DNA of 64,000 nt from Plectrocnemia conspersa (lineage: Eukaryota; Arthropoda; Insecta; Trichoptera; Polycentropodidae). Numbering within the stretch: the stretch's first letter is position 1; each line of letters starts with the position of its first letter. Of this stretch, positions 35,783 through 46,279 are shown piece by piece. The stretch is taken from NCBI GenBank assembly GCA_009617715.1, contig VTFK01000073.1, forward strand, positions 124,001 to 188,000, written 5' to 3'. A model generated the notes under the pieces. The model was given only the letters and a program-made list of their open reading frames with translations. It searched no databases and was not told where the DNA came from. Both the position numbers and the translations under genes were made by a program.

Positions 35783-35860
35783 CATGGTAAAGTGTATTGT
35801 CTATCGCGCGTCCTTTTCAAACAAAGAGTAGTTTTTCTGCGGTAATAATGGGTGATGGAT
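35783..35860 (+). repeat. Dispersed repeat family B, copy 3
   Basis: GCATGGTAAAGTGTATTGTC, TATCGCGCGTCCTTTTC, AAACAAAGAGTAGTTTTTCT and GGTAATAATGGG align with copy 2 at 32531-32610. Same orientation as copy 2, 3.3 kb away. Confidence 0.75.
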
Positions 35861-36309
35861 AATGGATGTCCTATTATGTGGTATGTGCAATATTTTCAAT
35901 TACTGCACTTTATTTTCAATTATTTGTGAATATACTGTATCTAACTTCATTTTCAAGATTATTATATATTTTTATGTTTGAAATAGTCGTTAGTATGACA
36001 TCTATATTATAACAAATTGTGGAGTTGGTTGAAATACCCAGAGTAGTATAATATTTTCTGTACAACTTAAGGATTTTATATGTGCTATTATCATGGGACT
36101 CGATGTTTTGGTAATTACTTATAATGTATCGTGAATTTGTGCCATGGAAAATATTTTAGACAGCGAGCAAATACTGATATGTTGAGAGTAAGGAACCAAA
36201 TACTTTTAGAGTCTAACTAAGTTTATACTAAATATTCTTTAATACATATTTTGCATTATGTGTATTAAATCATTAATAACCACTTTTTGTGTATTTCATC
36301 ATTATTATC
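35861..36309. other. AT-rich spacer
   Basis: AT-rich spacer upstream of the LINE relic; its right end may contain unrecognised LINE sequence. Confidence 0.4.
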
Positions 36310-37130
36310 GCCGGCAAAATATTCATACCATCTAGGCGGATATTTTCTGGAAAGGTTTTCTTCAACTAAGGATTTAGGAGTGACTTTCGAAGAACGTTGG
36401 AAATTTAGCCAGCACATTGCAGAGACTCATAGCAAATCCTTAAAATGCTCGGTTTTATCTTGAGAAATGCGCGTTACTTCAGGAATACTTTAGTATTGCG
36501 CACTTTTTTATGATACTCTAGTCCGCAGCATACTAGAAACTAGCTCCATCATTTGGATCCCAGGCGTAATGAATCAATGTAATGAATTGAAGCTGGAAAA
36601 GTACAACGTAAATTTCTTCGATATTTATACTTGAAGGAATACGGGTATTATCCGTTCTTGTTTCCCAGTGCTTTTTTTATTTTGGGAGCCCTGGGATACG
36701 TTTCTTTGTCGACTCGCAGAAGTGTTTATGTAATTAAACACTTCTGGAAATTGCTCAAGGGCATCGTAGACAATCCTTCAGTGCTCGAGCAGCTTCAAAT
36801 GTGGTCTCATGAAGGTGGATATAGTTCTCGGTCGCGTCCACTATTCTTGCCTGTTAAGTGTAGAACTGGAGCACTTGCCAACTCTTCTCTGGCCAAGGCT
36901 ATTTATCTGCTCAATTCTGTCCATAGTAATATTGACATTTTCTCTTGCACTTATGGAGTTTTGGTTCAGTTCGTATGGGACAATGCACACCTGTTGAGGT
37001 GATTTGTGTCTGTTGTTTTGTCTTGTTTATATTTGTATGTATTATGATGTATTAGTACTTTTGACTATCGTGACGCATTAGGTTTGCCTGTCAGGTCACG
37101 ATGGTTATAATTTTAATAAATAAATAAATT
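36310..37130 (+). mobile_element. LINE (Jockey/CR1-type) ORF2 C-terminus and 3' UTR, decayed
   Basis: The first frame (about 36325-36450) reads HLGGYFLERFSSTKDLGVTF, WKFSQHIAETHSKSLK, then shifts to MLGFILRNARYFRNTLVLRT (about 36445-36505). The second open stretch (36583-37003) reads KVQRKFLRYLYLKEYGYYPF, VDNPSVLEQLQM and later KCRTGALANSSLAKAIYLLN. This order (DLGVxF, LGFIxRN, KVQRRFLRYL, CRT...SPLARA) is the conserved tail of non-LTR reverse transcriptases. Two in-frame stops near 36511-36570 and at least one frameshift show inactivation. The 3' UTR holds ATCGTGACGCATTAGGTTTG and GTCAGGTCACGATGG, shared with 15200-15232, and ends in an AATAAATAAAT tail. 5'-truncated, as is usual for LINEs. 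Confidence 0.85.
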
Positions 37131-37319
37131 TTATTGTATGGTGGAGTTAAAATATATAATTTTTATATACTTTATTCATAATTTAAAGTGATCAATATCT
37201 ATTCTCTTAGAAAATGTATATCGATAATCAGTAGAAACATCACGTCCTTATGCATATAATGCTTAGTATAAATATGTTTGAATTGGTAAACTTAGGCGTC
37301 GAATATAGTATTATTCAAT
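37131..37319. other. AT-rich spacer
   Basis: AT-rich, no feature recognised. Confidence 0.4.
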
Positions 37320-37990
37320 ACTCGCGGCAATCTGATTAACTGAAAATGCGGATTGTATTCGTGCATTCCCTAGTTAGGTTCGGAACTGAGTTTAAGATCA
37401 TTCCCACAAATAAATCTGAGCATACATCCCACCAATATCACACACGATTTCCAGCCTTGTACGTGCGCATAATGCATACGAGCGCAGGTGTTTGTAATGA
37501 GCTAATTGATTTGATATACGGCGCAGCGTTTTCGAATAAGAATCGAGACTGAGACTTTGCCGCCAATTGCCTTTTGCAGAACAACGCGGCCATTATCGAT
37601 TCCGTTTTACTCCTTTAAAAAAAGCGTCGTCGGCAATCGAAGGCCGAGGGCGAGGGAAGACAAGCGGGCCGGATGGACAGCGGCCATTGAGAGAGCCAGC
37701 TTCTTGGCTCGGCTTCATACAAACGCCCATCTTAGCGAGCCCAACAAGGAGCCGCTCACAGAGAGCAACTGGTAAATTAGTATTTGCAATTGTAGTACTC
37801 TATACCTATGTAATGGCAGGGAGAGTATCGCGCCGGCGGACGTGTCGCTACATTAGTTCTACGCCAGCGCCATTATTAGGACATTAATTGCCTGTGTCTG
37901 TGTAGCCGAATCGGGAAAATGGAATTGTCGATAATTAGCTAATGTCGGCTGCAAATGGGTGTGATTTGTTAATTTGAGTTTTAAGGTGGC
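37320..37990. other. GC-rich block, candidate regulatory element or exon
   Basis: Contains CGAGGGCGAGGGAAGACAAG near 37645, GGCCATTGAGAGAGCCAGCT near 37682 and GCGCCGGCGGACGTGTCGCT near 37830. Two plus frames overlap (72 codons at 37557-37775, 106 codons at 37567-37887). The longer is arginine/serine-rich but matches nothing known. A splice donor such as CTG|GTAAAT near 37768 is possible, but there is no acceptor evidence. A non-coding reading is preferred. Confidence 0.3.
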
Positions 37991-38479
37991 AGTGAAAACG
38001 TAATGGAACAATAAAATTTATATGTTCAAATAATTTTAGGAACTCGAGATACTGCATATCTTGTAAGGATCCTGTTTTGAGTGAACAGTTTAAACTGACA
38101 GCTAAAACTGACGTCCCTCTTGTGTCTACATACGCTCAAATTTAACTGATTTGTATTACTACTTGTATATAACACAACAGAGAATCAGCATAAAGTATTT
38201 TTAGAAGTACCTGAATGTAAGGAAGATTCTTTAAAAGAAACACGAATATGCATTAACAAACAAATGGACAATTGGTCATACATATTGACAACTTAATTTG
38301 AAATTTGACCTACTTCTTTCACAAAAAAATATGAAGACATCAATAGTTAGTACATCTTTATTTTAAAAAAAATTTCCGACTTTTAAATCTTTGGATTTTT
38401 GCGCAAATTTGTAAGCGTATATCAACATTTAACAATATATTACAGCATAAACTTAGTAATATAGAATACCTAGTTGCAC
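37991..38479. other. Mixed to AT-rich spacer
   Basis: No feature recognised. A slightly more complex patch around 38040-38150 contains CTGACAGCTAAAACTGACGT. Confidence 0.4.
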
Positions 38480-38840
38480 TTTTTATTCAGTAACACATCA
38501 TCAGAGCACGACTTCATTCAGCTCAAACAGAAATCAACATCCGAGAATTGGCCCACACGGGAGGATCCCCCTCTTCCTATTGTGTCGCTCAATCATCCAG
38601 ACAAATTCCCACATTCTATTAAACAATAGCGAGGAAATGACAACGGGCAATTTGCGTCAGTTGTTCACTTGATCCCCCACCGTTACAAGGATCAAAGGGG
38701 GACCCTGACCCGCTCACTCTGAGAACCCTCGCACACCTATTGTCACCGTTCAAATCAACCGTTATTTATTTATATTGATGGCATATAAATTAGAGATGCA
38801 TCCATCATGCATAAATATTAGGTCAGTCCAGAAATGTGTC
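38480..38840. other. GC-richer block
   Basis: Non-repetitive (GGGAGGATCCCCCTCTTCC near 38559; GATCCCCCACCGTTACAAGG and CAAAGGGGGACCCTG near 38670-38706, which carry CCCCC/GGGGG complementary words). Candidate regulatory element. Confidence 0.35.
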
Positions 38841-39597
38841 CCTATTTATACTAAAGCGTATGATTAAAATACATTTTTTAAATTCATGGATGTTGATAAT
38901 TGCTTTTTGTTTAAAAACTATACTTAGTTAATTTATGTATGTTTTAAAAAAATTACGCTTGTTACAGTATTTTGATATAGCTTTTCAAAATCACATATTA
39001 AATACACCTAAACGGTTCTTCTTAATTGAATGTGGGAATGCTTACGCTATTTTTTTGTAAGGTTCATAACAAAGTTATATTTAGTAGGTATGGGATGAGG
39101 TAACTTGGGAATTAGCTGTTAAATGAAGAAAAAATACAATTTTGACGTAAGCTGTGACGAAAAAAGAGATTTTTAATATTGAACATCAATAATTAGTCAA
39201 AGTATTTCAGACTATCTGTTGAATTTGATACTTGAAATAATAATATAGATGCAGAGCCAAAACTAACGGTAGACCAGATTGAAAGTGAAACAATCTTTAC
39301 ATTAAACTGTATCGAATAACTTGTTGAAATATGCAGTCTAGTTTTTTATTACAAATCTGACCATCATTACTTAAATGGGTTTCTTTAATGGGTCATGATA
39401 TACGCTACACCTCATCTCATATTCAAACATCACAACAGCTCGTAAAATATTATTGTAAAAAATATGCAACAAATAATCTACAATTATCTTAATGTATATT
39501 ATAAGCTATGTTTTAACCACATATTTATATATTACAATGATTATCTATTTATCAATGAAGTTTTATTTTTACTATTATAAATATAATAAATTGTTTT
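38841..39597. other. AT-rich stretch
   Basis: AT-rich; no gene or repeat recognised. Confidence 0.5.
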
Positions 39598-40159
39598 AGT
39601 GAAAGCATATTTAAATAATATTTCACCGGTAGATATATATTTCTTCTAGAAAAAAAATCTTGTAACTTATATGCTGCTCTAAAATGTCTATGAAACTCAT
39701 TATGGCTAGTTTCAAAACATTAATTTTTGTTTAAACCCAAAGCTAACCTAAACAATTTAACCAATCCCAAATTAACATTTTTATAGTTGAATTGAAATTG
39801 TGTCAAGATGTATTTCGCTAATTCGCTTATGTTAGGTTTGGGTTTAAACAGAAAAAATCGACGCAACTGTAACAGTGAATATAAATCAAACAATTGATTT
39901 ATATTTTTTCAATGGTCAATAACAGTGAATTTATTCACTGCGTGGACGATCCAGTACACGTATGTTCAGAACATTTTGTTCTTAGGAAAGTGATGTGTTG
40001 CTAAGAACTATTTTTTGAAACAAAATTGAAACTTTTTTAAAGCAGTATATAATTTTACTAGGATCTGTCATATAAATTATATTTTTAAATCTACCGGTGA
40101 AAATGTTTGGAAATGCCAGTACAAATATATTTTCACTAGTAATACACATTCACTGTAAC
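39598..40159. mobile_element. Composite MITE / long imperfect palindrome
   Basis: The left side (TAGTGAAAGCATATTT then ATTTCACCGGTAGAT, 39598-39632) is the inverted counterpart of the right side (ATCTACCGGTGAAAATG, then TATATTTTCACTAG, 40089-40139). Inside, TTTGTTTAAACCCAAAGCTA (39725-39744) pairs with GTTAGGTTTGGGTTTAAACA (39831-39850). AATATAAATCAA-ACAA-TTGATTTATATT (39878-39905) is a perfect 12-bp-arm hairpin. GTAACAGTGAAT (39869-39880) and ATTCACTGTAAC (40148-40159) form an 11/12 terminal pair, and CAGTGAAT-TT-ATTCACTG sits at 39923-39940. No transposase. Probably one MITE nested in or rearranged with another copy. Confidence 0.65.
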
Positions 40160-40312
40160 GAATATGTTTATCAAAAAATATATTTTTTTAATAATATACC
40201 ATAGCTTTCCCTTGCTTTCAATGTATTTTTATAAAAAACAATGAAAACAAGGATAAGTTAATACAATAATTTAATAATTATTCAGTAATTTAGTTACTAT
40301 ATGTAAAAAGTT

Positions 40313-40373
40313 ATTGGCAAGAAAATAATATAAAATACATTTACAATGTATTTTATATTATTTTATTGCCAAT
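40313..40373. other. 27-bp-arm AT-rich hairpin
   Basis: ATTGGCAAGAAAATAATATA...CA (40313-40339) and its inverted partner (40347-40373) pair with a single mismatch around the 7-nt loop TTTACAA. The stem is about the size of a short pre-miRNA stem, but low complexity favours a MITE relic or chance AT-rich palindrome. It lies 154 bp from the end of the composite MITE. Confidence 0.7.
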
Positions 40374-40609
40374 ATTCTAGTTTAAAAGAGTTCCCCCAAT
40401 CTTTTCCACCCCAAGTTAAAGAACTCTAACGAACAATGACTCATTTATACAACGGGTGCTGCATATATTTATTATAACATTACCCAAAGTATAGTTAATT
40501 ATTTGTAAATATACATTAAAATTAATTTAATGTTTCACGACATCTATATTAACGCGTATAATTAACATGTTATTTTATTTATTATCGTTAAAATTTTAAT
40601 GTTATTTAT
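40374..40609. other. AT-rich spacer
   Basis: AT-rich, no feature recognised. Confidence 0.4.
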
Positions 40610-41110
40610 TTATGATAACCAATAATGACGTATCTTGTCGATGAGATGCAGTCAACTCCGCCCAAGTAATGCTGCAAGATAGTGCTTTGACATCGGTCCT
40701 GCCCACTGAATATAAACATTATTATTTAAACTACATTTAGCCCACTAGGGCTATTTTCAATATCTTCTATATATATTAAATAAATTCGATAGATACTGAA
40801 ATTGAGTTTCTCGGCAAAAATATAGAAAATCAAATTTGCTTTTCGTCACGTGTCATCCATTATGTAATAAGGTACTGCCTCGCGGCTTAGCTCTAAAGCT
40901 TAGACTTGCAATTTGCTATCTGAGGGAATATAAGGGGGAATTGTGCTTGCTTGTCCCTTGTTGACGATGAAATATTCTCTTGTGGTGATTCGGCAATTTT
41001 CACCTTTTATTTCGTAAAACAAATCGCTCTAAACGAGCGCGAACAATTAGTTTGTGAAAGTGTTAAAGCGTGGGGCGAAAGTTTAACTGAAAACTCTTAA
41101 AAGTTTTTCA
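40610..41110. other. GC-richer block
   Basis: Complex non-repetitive DNA (GCAGTCAACTCCGCCCAAGT near 40648; CTTTTCGTCACGTGTCATCC near 40839, with CACGTG). Candidate regulatory element. Confidence 0.3.
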
Positions 41111-41554
41111 ATGCAGCATGCAAATATTTAAAACTTGAAAATTAATTTTTTTAAGTTTTCGTTTATAATTATTTTAAATTAAAAAAAAAACATATAACTG
41201 TAGACCATAAGTGCCTAATATTTATTAAAAATATTAATAAATATATTTTATAATATTGTAGAATTTCAGTAAAACCGATTAATTGTTACTTTGGCAGTAT
41301 ATTTTAAGCTGTTATATTGTATATAAAATTACAAATAATAAATAATAAATTAAAATTACAAGACGTAATTTTTCTATGCCACATTTATATTAAGCTTTAA
41401 TTGTTTTAAAAACATCAAGGAACATGGAAAGATAACATAATTATCTTACTATTATCAACTAATAGATTTACAAATCTTACGTATATGTGTATTTATTTGT
41501 ATTACAATTTTTATATTAATTATAATAAAACATTTTAATAAATCATGACATAAT
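41111..41554. other. AT-rich spacer
   Basis: AT-rich with poly-A runs; nothing recognised. Confidence 0.45.
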
Positions 41555-42170
41555 CGCCCCCGTCGATCGTGACCAATTTGTAATTCGAAAAATGAGTGAA
41601 TGAATTCCCCGTCGGTCGCGCGGTATGGCAATAAAGTACCATGACTGTTTGGTATGCGCCACGAGACCCATACGTCTCAGCCCCGGGGCTACGTATCTAA
41701 GTGGTAACCCTCATTCCTGGCCCTTCTGAATGAATCCAAATGCATTTATCACACAATGACTTCCATCTACTATCGCGCCAATAAGTCACCGAGTCAAGTT
41801 TAAGAACTCTCCAAACAATCGACTAATCAAGACAATGAAGTGATAATACATCATTCTGGTGCTTCTGTTTATTATTAAAATATTAATCCCATTACAATTA
41901 TTAAATGATCGTTTGTTTTATCTGATCGATGCGGCTTAACTAATCGAGTTTGTAATGATGAGCTTAAAAATATCGCGTGCAGTTAAATTTATATAATAAT
42001 TTAACAATGGATGTTATTAAAGTTAAAATAAAGCGAATGTTGACAATTTTATTTATATGCGTGAAGGAATTTATCCAACAGCATCCGCGATAAATTATCT
42101 GGCTCAGAGGCGAAGCATCATAATTAGTAATTGCTAATTATTATTAATATAATTTTAAAGCTTAAATCAT
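41555..42170. other. GC-richer block, candidate enhancer
   Basis: One of the most contrasting islands: CGCCCCCGTCGATCGTGACC near 41557, GTCGGTCGCGCGGTATGGCA then ATAAAGTACC near 41610, CAGCCCCGGGGCTACGT near 41678 (contains AGCCCCGGGGCT, a perfect 12-bp palindrome). No coding frame. Palindromes and homeodomain-like GCAATAAA words suggest cis-regulatory function, by inference. Confidence 0.4.
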
Positions 42171-43589
42171 GCATGCTGTATTTTATAAGAACATTTATAT
42201 TCTGTCACTATTAAATATATCATTGGCAAACATTTTCCTTATTATCACGAAATATATTTATAACAAAAATAATATCAAGAAGACCTGTCCCTGCCCCAAA
42301 TGGTAAAATTAGTTTGACTTGTTTGCATTATAAGATTTTATTTTTTTGTAGTGAGCGCTCTCTTTTTTAAACATTGTTATTTTCATATTAAAAAAATAGT
42401 ATAAGAATATCCGTCTTAACAACACAAACCAACTAATTTATCAAAGAATCTAAAACCACAATAAAAAACTCAAACATAAATTTTTAATAAACAACATAAA
42501 AAGGCATAAAACGATATTTTATTAGTTTCAGATCTTTAGCATTTTAATTAAAAAAGAGGTTTTTAATTTTTTTATTATTTAAAGAAAAAATAAAGTATAA
42601 AAGCTATACTTAATTAAATTACATGGAATTAAAAATATCAAAATTGGTAAATGTTTAGAATGTTTTTATATCAACAACTGTTATTTTCTTAAAAAATTTG
42701 CCCACGCAACACAAAACTATTAAGATGAACATCTAACCATGAACAAATAAACTGCATAATAGAAACTAAGCAAAATTGATTAAAATCTCTTTAAGAAAGT
42801 AATGACTTTTATTAAAACCATTTTACTCATTGTTTTTAAAAAATTATGTTATTTCAGCTTTGACACAATTGTCATTTTTATGTGAAAGCAATTTAAAGTA
42901 GTTTTTTTTAAAGGTTGATGAAAATGGAAACCAAATTTTTATAATTTCGTCCTGTGAAGTTTTGAAAACCTTCGAAAGTAGTATCATTCCAAAATATCTG
43001 CGTTATTTTAAAATTCAAAGCGTTTTATTAATAAATCGAATTAAAAATATTTCTCCGCTGATCTAATATTTCGAAGATTTGTTTCTGTTGTTGTTTAGAT
43101 AACTTTGATGCACTTTTAATTTTTTTAATCGTTTCTTATAATCATCATCATACTTAAGTACATTGCATATTGTCCCTGTAACAGAAGGTATTTTGAAGAG
43201 AATTAATAAAATACATTTTGCAATAAAAATATTATGCTTTACTATGAAATAAGTAATGTTGAGCTTTCTTCGTAGCAGTGAAAAAGCTCAACAATAAAAA
43301 ACTTAAATTTAGTAAAAAGCAACAACTTAAATAGCCAATTTTAAATAAACTACCAAAAAGCGATTTATCTAAAAATTAAAATAAAATTTTGCTAGACAAT
43401 TTGCTTCTATTTTTAACTTATGCAATAATATTATATTATATAAAAATTCCTGTTAAGTGGCCTAGTCTGTAGGCATTTATTTAAAAAAAACTTATACATC
43501 GTACAGTTTTTTTTCTAAAGAAACAAGAAGACTTCTACAATATATTTTTTTAAGGCGATGGATATTTTAATCTACTCTGAATAATAGCG
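42171..43589. other. AT-rich stretch, no gene seen
   Basis: About 1.4 kb, AT-rich with many poly-A/T runs. No gene or repeat recognised. Confidence 0.5.
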
Positions 43590-43859
43590 TGTACCTTGTG
43601 ACTTATGCTGGTAAAGGTTTCTCACGGTGATGGCCTATTTTAACAAAGAAACCTTAGACAGTTAAAACACTTTATCATGTTTCATGCAAGTTAAGAATCC
43701 TAAAAAAATGATGGGGGGAGGTGCGGTGAGATACGAGTCGGTTAATAAAATTTTAACAGCACATTATTGGTTATTCTATACAAATTCTTATTTATATGGC
43801 GTCTTTGTATCTAATCAATGATTAGATTGTACAGATTATAATGCAAAAATTGTCTAGTA
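43590..43859. other. Mixed spacer
   Basis: Somewhat more complex (CACGGTGATGGCCTATTTTA near 43623; ATGGGGGGAGGTGCGGTGAG near 43711). Not recognised; may be an old transposon fragment. Confidence 0.3.
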
Positions 43860-44550
43860 TTGGAAATGCTAATTTTCCCCTCCAGCGTTCCAGCCATGTC
43901 TTAACAAAATCAATTAGAATTTATATCCTTCGCTTTAATTGCCCCTTATTCTAAGTTAACATCATAAAATTATATCACAGCGATGCGAATTTGAGTTACA
44001 TCCCTCGTCCTGTGCATCTCAGATATGATCTTGAGCTGTTGTGCGACCTTAGACCGGTTCTGTTTGGACGCACCTGTACTTCGATCCGAGTGCATCAGTT
44101 AATGCCACAGACAAGTGCATAAAAAATGCATCCCAGCCCTTGATTACCGCGCACGCAACTGACGCCTCGACACTGCATTCAAATGGAGGCTTCTTTTTGC
44201 ACATTTTTTGCGCAACGCTGCCAAAAACAATGATCGCATGCCCCAGGTAATTGCAATAATTAAGCGAGTCGGAACGACCTCGAGATTTATGAAGTGTCGT
44301 CGGCACGGCGACTTTAATGCGCGTGCGCGCACAGTTTTTACAGTTATCGAAATGGCGATTAATTCATTTTTTGTTGTTGTTGTATACAATTATTCTTTTT
44401 TTGGCATCCTTGTCACGAAGACCGGTCGCTTTAGGGAACGTTTTTCTGTATGATTTATGTGGAGTGATGTTAAAACTGGAGCTCTTATTTTTATGGTGTG
44501 AGATGGTTATCGGTCAATTAACCAATAAATATGCATAAAGCAATAGTTTA
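43860..44550. other. GC-richer block, candidate regulatory element
   Basis: Complex DNA with GTTTGGACGCACCTGTACTT near 44062 and CGTCGGCACGGCGACTTTAA near 44298 followed by GCGTGCGCGC. Four overlapping frames of 73-85 codons on both strands (44049-44538) have no protein character; frames on both strands at once are expected in a GC-richer island. Confidence 0.35.
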
Positions 44551-44769
44551 TGGTAAAATATGTTCCAAGCTTATATTGATTATTGTTTCTTAAATTAACT
44601 TATATTTTCATTATCACTTTAAGGGAATCGCATAAATACAATTATGGTATACTCATGTGCACAGATAATTAAAATCACTTTGGTGTTTATTTTAAAATGT
44701 TTTTCGATTTTTTACTTTAACACAAATATACTGGCTAATAGGTAGTAGGAATATAAAGCAAAAAGTGAT
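44551..44769. other. AT-rich spacer
   Basis: AT-rich, no feature recognised. Confidence 0.4.
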
Positions 44770-45160
44770 ACACGTATTGTGTGTTAAGGGTTTTTTCTAA
44801 GCCCCCACCAGCACCCACGTAATTAGCAATCAATTCATGAATGGCCAACGCAAATCCTGTCATGGCGGCTAATAAAGCTGAATATGCTCGTTGTTTTTTG
44901 TTGAGCGACGCGTCGAGCGGGAGCGTCCATTTGTCTTATCGATGGCCGTCTTCCACAGTCGATAAATAATGCGGAGATTGTGCGACGTTGATAAAGGTCT
45001 TTCAAATAAACTAGCCGGGAAATAATTTTCCGCCGCATGAGAACGATGCAATTAAGACCGAGCCCTTTTATTTTAGCGCCTTCTGTTTACATGCGACATG
45101 TGCCTTGTGTTTCTCTGTTGTATGTTTGTCGCCTACGTCAAAAAATTGCGACTAGTATAA
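44770..45160. other. GC-richer block
   Basis: Includes AAGCCCCCACCAGCACCCAC near 44799, TTGAGCGACGCGTCGAGCGG near 44902 (with CGACGCGTCG, a 10-bp palindrome) and TTATCGATGGCC. Minus frames here are unrecognised. Candidate regulatory element. Confidence 0.35.
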
Positions 45161-45814
45161 AGAACACAACAAAGTGGGATTTGATTTATGTTAAGCTCAA
45201 TTTTTTTTTTTAAACAGTTTTAATATTATTATAATTAGCTTAACTCCATATTGTCAACTTAATAAGAACTACAAGTAACTATGATGTACTTAAATTTATT
45301 CAATTCAAGTAACATCTAGAATTATTTTTTTATATTTTATCTCCTTGTTAATTTAATAGTAATTTTATTATTTCATACACAAGAAGATAATGGCATAATG
45401 GTTTGATTCACAAACTTTAGAAATATAAGAAATAAGACAATCTGATACACTTAATACGCTCATATCTGATAAGTAGAAGCAGTATTGTTTCACCAAATAT
45501 TGAACACTCGATACCGCGTAAAATTCCATAAGTTGTTTTTTTTTCTTGTATACGAAGATACCCTCAAAACGCATTTTATGTGTACAATTGACGGATGCTT
45601 ACGGTCTTAAACCAATCGCGAAAAAAATACGAAATCTTTTAAAAACTTTAATACATATTTTAAGAAGTGAAAAATTATAATCAACCAAAATCAATTATAT
45701 TTACGAAACATTTAACAAATGTGCCACCGCCACTTTAAAGTAAACAGGTATACAAAGGCTTTCATCTGGATTTCAATCTTAATTTAAATAAACACATATC
45801 GGAACTTCGTTCTA
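45161..45814. other. AT-rich stretch
   Basis: AT-rich. The 68-codon minus frame at 45368-45574 is unrecognised. Confidence 0.45.
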
Positions 45815-45844
45815 AAGAGCTGGCCGCCATTGCGGCCAGCTCTT
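45815..45844. other. GC-rich perfect hairpin
   Basis: AAGAGCTGGCCGC (45815-45827), loop CATT, and GCGGCCAGCTCTT (45832-45844): perfect 13-bp arms in otherwise AT-rich DNA. It looks like a fold-back insertion scar or a protein-binding dyad. It is not a bacterial terminator in this context. Confidence 0.85.
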
Positions 45845-46279
45845 AGACGAATATTTAATAGAGTTCTCAGATTTTTTAAAGAGCGTTTTATATATAATAT
45901 CAGAATGAAAATAGCACATTCAAGTTATTTTCACCCTAAAGTAGTAACATAAATTACACATAAGGCAATCGATTGTCCTTTTATAGACTATAATAAAATA
46001 TTTCCTTACTTTTTATACTCATCTATTTAATTCAAATATAGATACAAAAATCTGTATCTACGCAATTTTATTTTACTATAACGTAAAACTAAATATAATA
46101 AGCTACTACATCAAAATATGTCCAATAAATTATTATGCCATTTTATGTATGAAAAATAAAAATATTATCCGAGAGTGAAGCATGCATATTTAGTAAACTT
46201 AAAAATAAATTACTTTTAATAATAATAATAATTATACAAACATATTATACTACTAGTAAATAGGTAAGTAGCTAATAAC
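45845..46279. other. AT-rich spacer
   Basis: AT-rich with an AAT microsatellite-like run near 46220-46235. No gene. Confidence 0.45.

Noticed and set aside
37567..37887. 106-codon plus-strand frame as an exon or gene
   Set aside because: It lies in a GC-rich island where frames are expected to be longer. The translation is arginine/serine-rich and unrecognised, and another frame overlaps it.
45815..45844. Rho-independent terminator
   Set aside because: The hairpin is strong, but the genome is eukaryotic and there is no U-tract or operon context.
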